Shown piece after piece: positions 50,963 through 60,254 of a DNA stretch of 64,000 bases. The notes under the pieces were generated by a model. The model was not told where the DNA came from and searched no databases. It saw only the letters and a program-made list of their open reading frames with translations. Every line of letters starts with the position of its first letter. Within the stretch, counting starts at the first letter, position 1. Origin of the DNA: Acidobacteriota bacterium. GTDB taxonomy: Bacteria; Acidobacteriota; Blastocatellia; Pyrinomonadales; Pyrinomonadaceae. Where the stretch lies: the NCBI GenBank assembly GCA_023389035.1, contig JAEWFC010000030.1, positions 186,001-250,000 on the forward strand, in the 5' to 3' direction. The translations under genes were made by a program, and so were the position numbers.

Positions 50963-52063
50963 ATGCAGCCTCAGAAAGGAAACTTAGTGAAATGGCTCGG
51001 AATTTGGGCGATGTGGACCTTGGTCGCCCTGTACTTTGCCAGCCAACTTGCGTTGCAGAATCAGGTCTCTGAGCGTCCGATCCCGTTTTGGAGAATACTA
51101 TCTTGGCAACTCGTTTCCGGTTACATTTGGTTCGCTTTTACGCCATTGATCCTGTGGCTTAGTTCGCGCTATTCGTTCGAAGCATCGCGATGGAAGATAG
51201 CTCTTCCAGTTCATATGCTCTCGAGCGTGTTGATCGCAGCCATTCAACTTGCCATTGGAGCCTTTATCCTTCCAAAGCTTGGATATTTGGAACGATTTCA
51301 ACTCGCTTCGTTCGCCGATACTTTTCGCGTCTTTCTTTTCGTAAACCTGCATTTCAGCATTGCTATCTATTGGGGTGTGGTAGCCATTCACCAGGCGATC
51401 CGGTATTACCGCAAATTCCGAGAAAGAGAACTACAGACATCGCAGCTCGAAGCAAGGCTTGCGCAATCGCGCTTACAGGTATTGAAGATGCAGCTTCACC
51501 CGCATTTTCTGTTCAATACATTGAATGCGATATCCGAACTAGTGCACCGTGACCCGGAAGCTGCGGACCGCATGCTGACAGATCTCAGCGATCTCCTAAG
51601 GATGTCGTTCGAGAACTTAGAGACCCAGGAAGTTTCGCTTGAACAAGAATTGGAGTTCTTGCGTAAGTACCTTGAGATAGAACAAATGCGGTTTCATGAC
51701 CGCTTGGTTGTCGATCTTGATATCGGAACTGCCACTCTCGACGCGAGTGTCCCGAATATGATCCTACAGCCGATCGTGGAGAACGCGATAAAACATGGCA
51801 TAAGCCCCCGAGCAGAGGGTGGACGGATCGCGATATCTACCGAGCGAAATAATGGCAGCCTTTCGATCGTCGTGGAAGACAACGGGCTCGGGATCTCCGG
51901 CGGAATGCACGATATACACGAAGGAGTAGGCATTTCAAACACGCGAAAACGTTTACGGCACCTGTATGGCGACATGCAAAGATTCGACCTTGCGGCGTCA
52001 AAGAGCGGTGGCGTGACAGTACGGATCGATATGCCGTTCAAGATGAATAACGAGGTCCCGTAA
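50963..52063 (+). CDS. LytS/YehU-type membrane sensor histidine kinase
   Basis: 366 residues. Four hydrophobic helices (about 9-27, 41-62, 74-96, 112-135) form the sensor, with short outside loops. The kinase core is the His_kinase type: KMQLHPHFLFNTLNAISELV with His181 as the phospho-acceptor, followed by a HATPase_c with NAIKHGI, VEDNGLG, and GVGISNTRKRL. Its stop overlaps the start of the response regulator (TAATG), so the two form one unit. Confidence 0.95.
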   Translation: MQPQKGNLVKWLGIWAMWTLVALYFASQLALQNQVSERPIPFWRILSWQLVSGYIWFAFTPLILWLSSRYSFEASRWKIALPVHMLSSVLIAAIQLAIGAFILPKLGYLERFQLASFADTFRVFLFVNLHFSIAIYWGVVAIHQAIRYYRKFRERELQTSQLEARLAQSRLQVLKMQLHPHFLFNTLNAISELVHRDPEAADRMLTDLSDLLRMSFENLETQEVSLEQELEFLRKYLEIEQMRFHDRLVVDLDIGTATLDASVPNMILQPIVENAIKHGISPRAEGGRIAISTERNNGSLSIVVEDNGLGISGGMHDIHEGVGISNTRKRLRHLYGDMQRFDLAASKSGGVTVRIDMPFKMNNEVP

Positions 52064-52836
52064 TGAACAGGTCGATCCGAACATTGATCGTCGATGACGA
52101 ACCGCTGGCACGGGACCGTGTGCGGCGTTTTTTGCGCGATGAATCGGATTTGGAGATCATTGGCGAGTGCGGTAATGGCAAGGAAGCTATCTCTGCGATC
52201 AAGCATCAGAAACCTGATCTTGTCTTCCTTGATATTCAGATGCCGGAGAAGAACGGATTTGACGTAGTTCGGGCCCTGGGAGCACGAGACCTGCCGGTGA
52301 TCGTCTTTGTGACTGCTTACGACCAATACGCCCTTCAGGCATTCGACGTTCATGCGCAGGATTATCTCCTGAAGCCGTTCACTCGGGAGCGGATTCACAG
52401 GTCTGTCGAACGTGCGCGGAAACAGATCAATAGCGGGCGGACCGGGGACATGGATGAACGCCTGCTAGCTCTCTTGTCCGATCTTCGTCAAGAAAAAAAG
52501 TATCTCGAGAGGCTCGTTGTTAAAACTACGGGCCGTGTCTTTTTTATTCGTGCCGACGAGATCGACTGGATCGAGGCAGCCGGGAATTATATAAAGGTTC
52601 ACGCCGGACGAGAATCTCATATGATCCGCGAAACTATGAATGGGATCGAGGCAAAGCTGGATCCTGAGAAATTTCTTCGGATCCACCGTTCAACGGTCGT
52701 ACACATCGACCGTATCAAGGAACTTCACCCAATGTTTAGTGGCGATTACGAGGTCATTCTACGCGATGGTACGGAGCTCGCCCTTAGCCGGAATTTCCGC
52801 GAACGGTTCCTGGAGTTGTTCGAGAATCAGTCGTAA
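52063..52836 (+). CDS. LytTR-type response regulator
   Basis: 257 residues. Receiver domain with D11, D12, phospho-acceptor D57 in FLDIQM, T in VTAYDQYALQAF, and K in YLLKPFTRERI; C-terminal LytTR DNA-binding domain (about 150-255) with FFIRADEIDWIEAAGNYIKVH, FLRIHRSTVVHIDRIKEL and SRNFRERFLELF. LytTR proteins bind paired direct repeats to activate exported or secreted functions. Translationally coupled to the kinase. Confidence 0.96.
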   Translation: MNRSIRTLIVDDEPLARDRVRRFLRDESDLEIIGECGNGKEAISAIKHQKPDLVFLDIQMPEKNGFDVVRALGARDLPVIVFVTAYDQYALQAFDVHAQDYLLKPFTRERIHRSVERARKQINSGRTGDMDERLLALLSDLRQEKKYLERLVVKTTGRVFFIRADEIDWIEAAGNYIKVHAGRESHMIRETMNGIEAKLDPEKFLRIHRSTVVHIDRIKELHPMFSGDYEVILRDGTELALSRNFRERFLELFENQS

Positions 52837-52937
52837 TCCCCCGCTCATCACACCACATTCTCGTTTCGTCACAATTCGGTTTTTCGAATTCGGTTCTATG
52901 ACTAGAATCATCTTGAGTTCAGATCCGAAGAAAAATT

Positions 52938-53936
52938 ATGTCTACACGAGAAAGAATTCTTTCATATTTTCTATTCGGCGTGATCATCGCGTTCAAGGGC
53001 TATGTGATCGTCATCGGGCAAACGAAACCAGTTCTCGTAGCATTGAATAAAAATGATGCGACGCTCTCGATCATCGATCCATTGACGATGAAAGTTACCG
53101 GTACAGTCCCTACGGGGGAGGGGCCGCACGAGGTTGTGCTGTCGGCCGACGGTAAAACGGCGTATGTCGCGAATTACGGAGCACAAACGCCGGGCAGTTC
53201 GATCTCCGTGATCGATATCGTCGCCGGAAAGGAAACGAAGCGCGTAGATATTGCACCGCTGCTCCGGCCGCACGGCCTACAAATGATCGGCGGAAAGATC
53301 TACTTTACAGCAGAGGTGAATCGGGCCATCGCACGGTTCGATCCGGAGACCTCGAAAGTAGATTGGATCATGGGAACTGGCCAAAACGTGTCGCACATGG
53401 TCGCGGGCTCGGCTGATCAGAAAAAGTTTTACACGGCAAACATCGGGTCGGACAGCGTAACGGCACTAGAGTTTCAAAATACACCTCCCGCTCCCTCAAA
53501 GATCACTCAGATCGCCGTCGGCAAGCAGCCTGAGGCCATCGACCTGTCGCCGGATGGGAAAGAGGTTTGGATCGGGTTAAACGCCGAAGGCCTGATCGAG
53601 ATAATCGATACCGCTGCGTATAAGTCGGTCGCCAAGATCGATATCGGCGGCAGGCCATACCGCGTGAAGTTCACACCGGACGGCAAGTCCGTGATAAGCA
53701 CCATGCTGCCGACGAAGGACATTTCCATCGTCGATGTAGCTACTCGTAAGGAAACTAAGCGGATCAAACTTGAAAGCGTCCCGCTGGGTGTCGCTTTCTC
53801 GGCCGACGGCAAAACAGCGTTTGTGACGGCGGTCGAGCCTGACATCGTTCTAAGGATAGATCTAGGCACAGGCGAGGTCACGGGCCGTGTCACGACCGGG
53901 AAGGTACCGGACGGTATTGCCGTGGCGGGTATGTAG
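52938..53936 (+). CDS. Exported YncE/YVTN-type beta-propeller protein
   Basis: 332 residues. Hydrophobic N-terminal segment (ILSYFLFGVIIAFKGYVIVIG) may be a signal or anchor. The rest is repeats of about 40 residues with motifs such as SIIDPLTMKVTGTVPTGEGPHEVVLS, DGKTAYVANYG and DGKSVISTMLP, giving a seven-bladed propeller. Such proteins bind ligands or partners in the periplasm. A GAAGAAA sequence precedes the ATG. It begins the run of exported proteins after the two-component pair. Confidence 0.88.
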   Translation: MSTRERILSYFLFGVIIAFKGYVIVIGQTKPVLVALNKNDATLSIIDPLTMKVTGTVPTGEGPHEVVLSADGKTAYVANYGAQTPGSSISVIDIVAGKETKRVDIAPLLRPHGLQMIGGKIYFTAEVNRAIARFDPETSKVDWIMGTGQNVSHMVAGSADQKKFYTANIGSDSVTALEFQNTPPAPSKITQIAVGKQPEAIDLSPDGKEVWIGLNAEGLIEIIDTAAYKSVAKIDIGGRPYRVKFTPDGKSVISTMLPTKDISIVDVATRKETKRIKLESVPLGVAFSADGKTAFVTAVEPDIVLRIDLGTGEVTGRVTTGKVPDGIAVAGM

Positions 53937-53968
53937 ATGACGTAAAATTTACGCGTCCAATTATTCCT

Positions 53969-54295
53969 ATGACAACCATAGACACAAACGATCGCACCGA
54001 ACGCGATTTCAACACGAAATTGGATACGCTTCGTTCAACGCTCCACACACTGCTGCACGAGGTGGCGAAGAGGGCACAGCCCGTTCCCATTGATCCGGTG
54101 AACGGCATTGATTTTTATAGGAATGTGGAACTATTCGAGATTCGGTTGATCGAATCTGCGCTTGACGCTGCCGGAGGCAAGCAGAGCCGTGCCGCGAAAC
54201 TCCTACACCTTCCTACGAGCACTCTGTGTTCTAAGATCAAGCAGTTCAAGATCCGTCACGCCACTAGCTACCCGCAAAACGGACTGAGCTCGTGA
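53969..54295 (+). CDS. Fis-type helix-turn-helix mini-regulator
   Basis: 108 residues. The C-terminal half is the Fis/HTH_8 fold (FEIRLIESALDAAGGKQSRAAKLLHLPTSTLCSKIKQFKIR) as found at the end of NtrC-type activators, but there is no receiver or AAA+ domain. The N-terminal half is helical (LDTLRSTLHTLLHEVAKRAQ) and may dimerise. Its stop overlaps the next gene's GTG start (GTGA), so it is probably co-translated and may regulate the downstream hydrolases. Confidence 0.85.
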   Translation: MTTIDTNDRTERDFNTKLDTLRSTLHTLLHEVAKRAQPVPIDPVNGIDFYRNVELFEIRLIESALDAAGGKQSRAAKLLHLPTSTLCSKIKQFKIRHATSYPQNGLSS

Positions 54296-55680
54296 GCCAT
54301 ATAATGCCGTCATTATCTCTAACAGCCTACAAGGTGATCACCGCGGCCGTTTTAATTCTTCTACCGCAGGCTGCGGTGTTAGCACAGACCCAAGCGGAAA
54401 AGCTTGCAGAATTTGAAAAGGCAGTGGTCGCCGAACTAGAGTCGACGCGAACTCCTGGAGCTGCGGTCGCGATCGTCAGCGGCAACCGGATGATCTACTC
54501 CAAGGGGTTCGGGAACGAAAGCGTTGAAGAAAGCTCAAAAGTAACCTCGGAAACGCTTTTCCGGATCGGGTCTACAACCAAGATGTTGACAGCAGCTTCA
54601 GCAGCGATGCTGGCTGATAGCGGAAAGGTTCGATTTGACGCCCCCGTTTCCACTTATGTCGCCGGCCTCCCTGCAAAGGTCGGAAAGCTGACGCTCCATC
54701 AGTTGCTCAGCCAATCCTCGGGCCTTCGAGACATGCCGACGCCGATAAAGAGTGACGATGATTCCGCTCTCGCTCTCAACGTCGCCGGGTGGAAAGACGA
54801 TGCTTTCTTTACCGACCCGTCCACGATTTATTCTTATTCCAGCGCGAATTTCTGGCTTGCCGGGCTGGTCGTTGAACGTATGCACGGGAAGTCCTATGCC
54901 GATGCAATGGCGGAGCTATTATTCGCGCCGCTCGGGATGAAACGGACATTTCTGCGGCCACGCGATGCTATGACATACCCCTTGGCTCTTGGTCACGACC
55001 GCAGCGGAACATCCCACACCGTCGTGCGGCCGGCTCCGAACAATGCGGCGATCTATCCAGGCGGCTCGGTATATTCGAGCGTCAATGAGCTGTCTCGGTG
55101 GGCTATTGCGCTTCTGAATCGTGGGGTTCTGGATGGACAACAGGTTCTTCCGGCCGGTTTGACCGAAAAGCTGTTTAAACCCCACTTTCTCCTACCCGGC
55201 GGCCACGCGTACTACAGTTACGGCATGCTCGGATATGACGTAGCTGGCGTATCGACGATCGGCCACGGAGGCGTTTCCCGCGGATATGGTGCGACCCTTT
55301 TCTTTGTCCCGACGATGAAGCTCGGCCTCATAGTGCTAACCAACAGCAACGGCCAAACCCTTCCCGCGTCACGCCAGAAGTTTAACGAACTTTTTCTGCC
55401 GGCTCCGCGTTCCGATGAATCGAACCCAGCGAACGGATCGGACATCACGATACCTCAGACCGCTTTCGTAGGCGTTTTCGAGCACGCACCGCAGAGATGG
55501 GAAATAACGCTCGATTCGGGAACACTTTACGTAACGAGCGGAGGAAAACGCTCGGAACTCAAGCGCCAGGGTGATCTCGAATTTACTTCGGATCAGGGTC
55601 CGCTGGTTTTTGTTCCAAACCCAGCTGGTGAGTTTGACCACATTTTCATGGGACTCTACGCTGCGAAGCGCTCCAAATAA
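54292..55680 (+). CDS. Exported serine hydrolase (class C beta-lactamase fold)
   Basis: 462 residues starting at GTG 54292, overlapping the preceding stop; an ATG at 54304 is an alternative. After a signal peptide, the penicillin-recognising fold has the S-x-x-K motif STTK in FRIGSTTKMLTAA, the Tyr-x-Asn-like YSYSSANFW, and the third box as GHGGVSRG. This family covers D-aminopeptidases, esterases and PBP-like enzymes; none is a proven beta-lactamase here. C-terminal 110 residues form a separate beta domain (AFVGVFEHAPQRWEITLDSGTLYVTS). Second of three nearby hydrolase genes of this type group. Confidence 0.88.
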   Translation: MSHIMPSLSLTAYKVITAAVLILLPQAAVLAQTQAEKLAEFEKAVVAELESTRTPGAAVAIVSGNRMIYSKGFGNESVEESSKVTSETLFRIGSTTKMLTAASAAMLADSGKVRFDAPVSTYVAGLPAKVGKLTLHQLLSQSSGLRDMPTPIKSDDDSALALNVAGWKDDAFFTDPSTIYSYSSANFWLAGLVVERMHGKSYADAMAELLFAPLGMKRTFLRPRDAMTYPLALGHDRSGTSHTVVRPAPNNAAIYPGGSVYSSVNELSRWAIALLNRGVLDGQQVLPAGLTEKLFKPHFLLPGGHAYYSYGMLGYDVAGVSTIGHGGVSRGYGATLFFVPTMKLGLIVLTNSNGQTLPASRQKFNELFLPAPRSDESNPANGSDITIPQTAFVGVFEHAPQRWEITLDSGTLYVTSGGKRSELKRQGDLEFTSDQGPLVFVPNPAGEFDHIFMGLYAAKRSK

Positions 55681-55705
55681 TAACGACGCATTTTCACAGG
55701 ATCAT

Positions 55706-57142
55706 ATGAGCCGCATATTTGTAGTACTTGCCATATCTATCGCGTTGGTTTCCACTGCGGCGGCGCAGGGTACCGTCGCGTTTATCGGGGTGAATGTTAT
55801 CCCGATGGACAGGGAGCGCGTACTCAAAGATCGTACAGTCATCGTTCAGGACGGGACGATAATCGCAGTAGGCAGCCGTGCGTCACTGAAAGTCCCAAAC
55901 GGTGCCCTTAGCATCGACGGCCGTGGAAAATATCTCATTCCCGGGCTAGTCGACATGCATACCCACTTGTTATCCGACAGCGATGAGTACCCGGATTCCA
56001 TCGCGACGGATGAGCTCCGCGTGATGGTCGCGAATGGTGTCACCACGGTGCGGTTCATGATCGGCACTCCGGAACTGCTCGCACTTCGCGAGCGTTCAGC
56101 GAAAGAAGAGATCGCAGCACCTACGATCTACGTGGCCAGTCCGCATCTTACCGGCCGCGAACAGGGGAACAACTTTGTCGTCGCAACACCAGAAGACGCA
56201 AGAAATGCCGTCAGGAGCTCGAAAGCCTCTGGCTACGACTTCATAAAGATAACGACATTCATAAAGCCGGAGGTTTATGAGGCCGCCGTCGCCGAGGCCG
56301 CGAAACATAATATCCGCGTCGTGGGCCATGCTGATAGCCGATTTGTCGGTGTTGAACGAGCATGGAAGGCGGGCCAGCAGATCGAGCATCTCGACGGGTA
56401 TCTTGAGATGTTGCTTCGCGACGACGCTCCGATGAAGAGCTCCGTCTCGGACCTTTACATATACGACCCCGAAAACTGGAAAAGCCTCGACCACATAGAT
56501 GACAGAAAATTTGCGGAAATAGCCCGCCGGACCGTTGAGTCGAATCCGTTTGTAAATCCGACGCAGCATTTCATGAAGAACACGTTCGGGCAGCCGCGAA
56601 GCGAGGCGTCGATCCGAAGCCAACCTGATTTTCATTTCTATCCTGAGAAAGTGCAGAAATCTTTCATCGAGTTTTATAAAAGGAACCGTTTCGTCAATAC
56701 TGTGACCACCGAAGCAAGAACAAAATGGGTCGCGTATCGTGATCGGATGATCCGTGAGATCCATGCAGCCGGCGGCAAGATACTTGCAGGGTCTGACACA
56801 CCGGAATTCCTTTGGCTTTACGGATTCACTATGCACCGCGAACTCAAGGCATTGAAGGACGCGGGTCTTTCAAACTATGCGGTCCTCGCCGCGGGCACGC
56901 GTAACGCACACGAATTCTTCGGCACGATCGATCGCGTCGGTACGATACAAAAAGGTATGCGTGCAGATCTGGTCCTTCTGAATTCAGATCCGCTGGCTAA
57001 CATAGCCGCGACCGAAGATCGAGCGGGCGTAATGCTGAAGGGCAGATGGTATCCGCAGAATGAGCTTAATCGCTGGCTCGACGAGATCGCCCCAAAGATC
57101 GCCGGCTCGATCAAGCCCCAAGACTCAGAAAGTCCCAAATGA
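55706..57142 (+). CDS. Exported amidohydrolase (imidazolonepropionase-like)
   Basis: 478 residues from the ATG at 55706, which begins a signal peptide (SRIFVVLAISIALVSTAAAQ) and follows AGGA; the frame runs further upstream over the previous gene. Metal ligands of the amidohydrolase superfamily are visible: HTH in VDMHTHLLSDSD, Lys in FIKITTF, His in VVGHADSRF and IEHLDG, and Asp in AGSDTPEFLW. Likely hydrolyses amide or peptide bonds of small substrates in the periplasm, as prolidase-like members do. Third in a same-strand run. Confidence 0.9.
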   Translation: MSRIFVVLAISIALVSTAAAQGTVAFIGVNVIPMDRERVLKDRTVIVQDGTIIAVGSRASLKVPNGALSIDGRGKYLIPGLVDMHTHLLSDSDEYPDSIATDELRVMVANGVTTVRFMIGTPELLALRERSAKEEIAAPTIYVASPHLTGREQGNNFVVATPEDARNAVRSSKASGYDFIKITTFIKPEVYEAAVAEAAKHNIRVVGHADSRFVGVERAWKAGQQIEHLDGYLEMLLRDDAPMKSSVSDLYIYDPENWKSLDHIDDRKFAEIARRTVESNPFVNPTQHFMKNTFGQPRSEASIRSQPDFHFYPEKVQKSFIEFYKRNRFVNTVTTEARTKWVAYRDRMIREIHAAGGKILAGSDTPEFLWLYGFTMHRELKALKDAGLSNYAVLAAGTRNAHEFFGTIDRVGTIQKGMRADLVLLNSDPLANIAATEDRAGVMLKGRWYPQNELNRWLDEIAPKIAGSIKPQDSESPK

Positions 57143-57184
57143 TCGATATGGCTACGTGAGAAATTTATTATCCTAGGAGACATT

Positions 57185-57691
57185 ATGGAACGAATTTTAC
57201 TAGTCCTCTTCATTTCATTACTCGCAAATTCTTTCGCCGTTTCGCAGAACGACGATAAAAAAGCAGTACTTGGCGTCGTCGAAAAGTTATTCGCTGAGAT
57301 GGCAGCAGCCAATCCTGCCGGAATCCTCGCACTTCATACTCCGACGTCAGACCTTGCCGGAGTATTCCGAACCCGTGACGGCAAAACTCGTTATCAGGCG
57401 ATCAGCGGTGACGCATTCTCAAAAATGTTCACCGACAAGTCGAAGGTCAACAAGGAAGAGATGTACGATCCGAAGGTCGAGGTCAGCGGCGACTGGGCGA
57501 TGGTCTGGGGTCGCTATGTCTTCTTCGTTGACGATAAACTTAGCCACTGCGGTATCAATCAGTTCAACCTTGTACGCATTAACGGCGTCTGGAAGATCGC
57601 TAACGGAGCGTCCACGATCGATCCAACCGATTGCTCCGAAAAAGAGAAAACGATGAAGCCGGATCCTAAACGATGGGCTGCGAAGCAGTAG
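57185..57691 (+). CDS. Exported SnoaL/DUF4440-like protein
   Basis: 168 residues with a signal peptide (MERILLVLFISLLANSFAVSQ) and an AGGAGA Shine-Dalgarno. The mature part has the NTF2-like layout (AVLGVVEKLFAEMAAANPAGILALH ... GDWAMVWGRYVFFVD ... NLVRINGVWKIANG). Similar to the protein at 32360-32869 but not close enough to call a recent duplicate. Role unknown. Confidence 0.82.
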   Translation: MERILLVLFISLLANSFAVSQNDDKKAVLGVVEKLFAEMAAANPAGILALHTPTSDLAGVFRTRDGKTRYQAISGDAFSKMFTDKSKVNKEEMYDPKVEVSGDWAMVWGRYVFFVDDKLSHCGINQFNLVRINGVWKIANGASTIDPTDCSEKEKTMKPDPKRWAAKQ

Positions 57692-57739
57692 TAACGCAGG
57701 TTTCGCCTAACTACCATTTGGTGAAGACTTAGATCCCTC

Positions 57740-58900
57740 ATGAAGAATTATCAGGCCGCATTTTTATTCATCGCTCTGCTATTTGCCTCGACCGTAGCTT
57801 CGGGACAATCTGCCGCCACGAAGACCGACGTTGTCGAACTCAAGAAAGATCTCCAACAAAAGCTCGACGCGTGGCATAAGGCGGGTTCGTTCCCGGGCGC
57901 AACGCTTGGTGTGGTCCTGCCGAATGGCGAATCATTTGGCCTTGCTGTCGGTTATTCCGACCGAACCACTAAGTCACTGATGAAACCCGATGATCGAATG
58001 CTTGCTGGCAGCACGGGCAAGACCTTTGCGGCGGCAACGGCATTGCAACTCGTGAAAGAAGGAAAGATCGGGCTCGATGACCGGATCGAAAAATATCTAG
58101 GCAAGGAACGATGGTTCTCGCGACTGCCTAACGCCCGTGACATTACCGTCAGACAACTGATGAATCACACCAGCGGCCTCGTGCGTTACGAATTCAAAGA
58201 ACAATTTACAAAGGACCTTTCCGCACAGCCCGACAAGACCTGGAAGCCCGTCGAATTGATCTCATATGTGCTCGATGAAAAGCCTCCGTTCGCCGCCGGA
58301 ACGTCCTGGGAATATTCCGACACCAACTACATCGTTCTCGGCATGATCATCGAAAAGGTCACCGGAAAGCGATTTTATGATGTCGCCAATAAACAGTTCG
58401 TAAGAAAGTTCCGCCTCTATAACACCGTTCCACAATCCGGACGAGAGATCTCGGGCCTCGTGCAGGGATATGCAGGACCAAACAACCCTTTCGGTGGAAA
58501 AGACGAGATGATCTCGGGCGGAAAATTTGCCATCAATCCGCAGTTCGAATGGACCGGCGGGGGCTGGGCTTCGACCGCTGAAGATCTCGCAAAGTGGGCC
58601 AAGTTAATGTACGAAGGCAAGGCGGTCAATCCATCATTGCTGCCGGCAATGCTCGACGGCGTTTCGGCACCGATGCTGGGCCGCGAAACCAGGTACGGTC
58701 TCGGTGTGATCATTCGCCGCACGCCTGCCGGAGTGTCATATGGACACAGCGGATTCTTCCCCGGATACCTGACCGACATGATGTACTTCCCGGACAAAAA
58801 GATAGCCGTTGCGGTGCAGGTCAATACGAGCGTGGGGCGCGCCCTCGGCCGTCCGTTGTCGGCTGTACTTGTCGAGGCAGCGAACACTATCAAACCCTGA
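57740..58900 (+). CDS. Exported serine hydrolase (class C beta-lactamase fold), second copy type
   Basis: 386 residues with signal peptide. The catalytic box is STGK in LAGSTGKTFAAATAL, followed by the Tyr box YSDTNYIVLGMII and the third box HSGFFPGY (GHSG). It lacks the extra C-terminal beta domain of the 54292 gene. Probably a D-peptidase or esterase of the cell envelope. Sequence divergence from the other copy suggests an old duplication or separate recruitment. Confidence 0.88.
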   Translation: MKNYQAAFLFIALLFASTVASGQSAATKTDVVELKKDLQQKLDAWHKAGSFPGATLGVVLPNGESFGLAVGYSDRTTKSLMKPDDRMLAGSTGKTFAAATALQLVKEGKIGLDDRIEKYLGKERWFSRLPNARDITVRQLMNHTSGLVRYEFKEQFTKDLSAQPDKTWKPVELISYVLDEKPPFAAGTSWEYSDTNYIVLGMIIEKVTGKRFYDVANKQFVRKFRLYNTVPQSGREISGLVQGYAGPNNPFGGKDEMISGGKFAINPQFEWTGGGWASTAEDLAKWAKLMYEGKAVNPSLLPAMLDGVSAPMLGRETRYGLGVIIRRTPAGVSYGHSGFFPGYLTDMMYFPDKKIAVAVQVNTSVGRALGRPLSAVLVEAANTIKP

Positions 58901-58963
58901 CCTTTGTAAAACGCATGTCTCCGAATACAATACTCGCACCAAATATCTTGCTTCGGAGATACC

Positions 58964-60253
58964 ATGAAAAAGACCTTCGTTTCCCTTTTCGTCCTTCTTT
59001 CGCTCACCGTTCCCGCGACCGCAATTGATCCAGCGACAGAGATCGACGCCGCGACCGCTCGGCTGATGCCCAAGATAATCGAATGGCGTCGGCACATTCA
59101 CCAAAATCCTGAGCTCGGCAACCGCGAGGTGAATACCGCAAAATACGTCGAAACGCATCTCCGCAAGCTTGGCATCGAGGTGCGGACAGGCATTGCAAAG
59201 ACCGGCGTCGTCGGCATCCTGAAAGGCTCGCAGCCCGGGCCGGTTATCGGCTTGCGTGCCGATATGGACGGCCTGCCTGTCACCGAGCGAAACGATCTGC
59301 CGTACCGATCGAAAGCTACCGGTGAATACAACGGGCAGACCGTTGGTGTAATGCATGCTTGCGGACACGACACACATGTCGCAATGCTGATGGGGGCTGC
59401 CGAGGTGATCGCCGGAATGAAGGACAAGCTCAGGGGCACGGTCGTTTTCATATTCCAGCCAGCCGAAGAGGGCCCGCCGGCCGGCGAAGAGGGCGGAGCA
59501 CCGCTCATGGTCAAAGAGGGTGTAATGTATAACCCCAAGATCGACGCCATTTTTGGCATACATATCAATTCACAGACCCCCATCGGAACGATCAAGTACA
59601 AATCAGGTTCGATCATGGCCGCCTCCGACTGGTTTGAGATCAACATCCGCGGCAAGCAGACCCATGGTGCATATCCTTGGTCAGGCGTCGACCCGATCGC
59701 TGTCGCTTCGCAAATTTATACGGGGCTGCAGATGATCGTCGCTCGCCAATCAAACTTACCAAAAGCACCGGTTGTCATTACCGTCGGACGCATCAACGGC
59801 GGCGTGCGTGAAAACATCATTCCCGAGGAACTGACAATGGCCGGCACGATCCGAACGCTCGACGAGGAGATGCAGACCGACGTCCACAATCGCATTCGCC
59901 AGACCGCCAAAAGCATCGCCGAAAGCATGGGAGCGACGGCCGAGGTCTCGATCGATCGCAAGACGCCGGTGACGTTTAACACACCGGAACTCGTTGACCG
60001 CATGCTGCCATCGCTGCATAAAGCCGCGGGACGCGAAAACGTCATTCTTGGTGAATGGGTCACCGGTGCGGAAGATTTCGCGTTCTTTCGTGAGAAAGCA
60101 CCGGCCTTCTATTTCACCGTTGGCGGTATGCCGGCGGGCGTCGCCGCTAAAGACGCCGCCCCGCACCACACCCCCGATTTCATCATCGACGACAGCCGGC
60201 TCGATGTCGGCGTGAAGGCCTTCGCCAATATCGTCTTCGACTACGCGAACTAA
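58964..60253 (+). CDS. Exported M20-family amidohydrolase/peptidase
   Basis: 429 residues; a signal peptide (KKTFVSLFVLLSLTVPATA) is followed by an M20D hydrolase: RADMDGLPV, HACGHDTHVAMLMGAAEV with the metal-binding Cys/His, the catalytic Glu in FQPAEEGP, GAYPWSGVDPI in the dimer lid, and GAEDFAFF with the final ligands. These enzymes split N-acyl amino acids or indole-amino-acid conjugates; cytosolic relatives are hippurate hydrolases. It ends one nucleotide before repeat copy B. Confidence 0.93.
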   Translation: MKKTFVSLFVLLSLTVPATAIDPATEIDAATARLMPKIIEWRRHIHQNPELGNREVNTAKYVETHLRKLGIEVRTGIAKTGVVGILKGSQPGPVIGLRADMDGLPVTERNDLPYRSKATGEYNGQTVGVMHACGHDTHVAMLMGAAEVIAGMKDKLRGTVVFIFQPAEEGPPAGEEGGAPLMVKEGVMYNPKIDAIFGIHINSQTPIGTIKYKSGSIMAASDWFEINIRGKQTHGAYPWSGVDPIAVASQIYTGLQMIVARQSNLPKAPVVITVGRINGGVRENIIPEELTMAGTIRTLDEEMQTDVHNRIRQTAKSIAESMGATAEVSIDRKTPVTFNTPELVDRMLPSLHKAAGRENVILGEWVTGAEDFAFFREKAPAFYFTVGGMPAGVAAKDAAPHHTPDFIIDDSRLDVGVKAFANIVFDYAN

Positions 60254-60254
60254 A

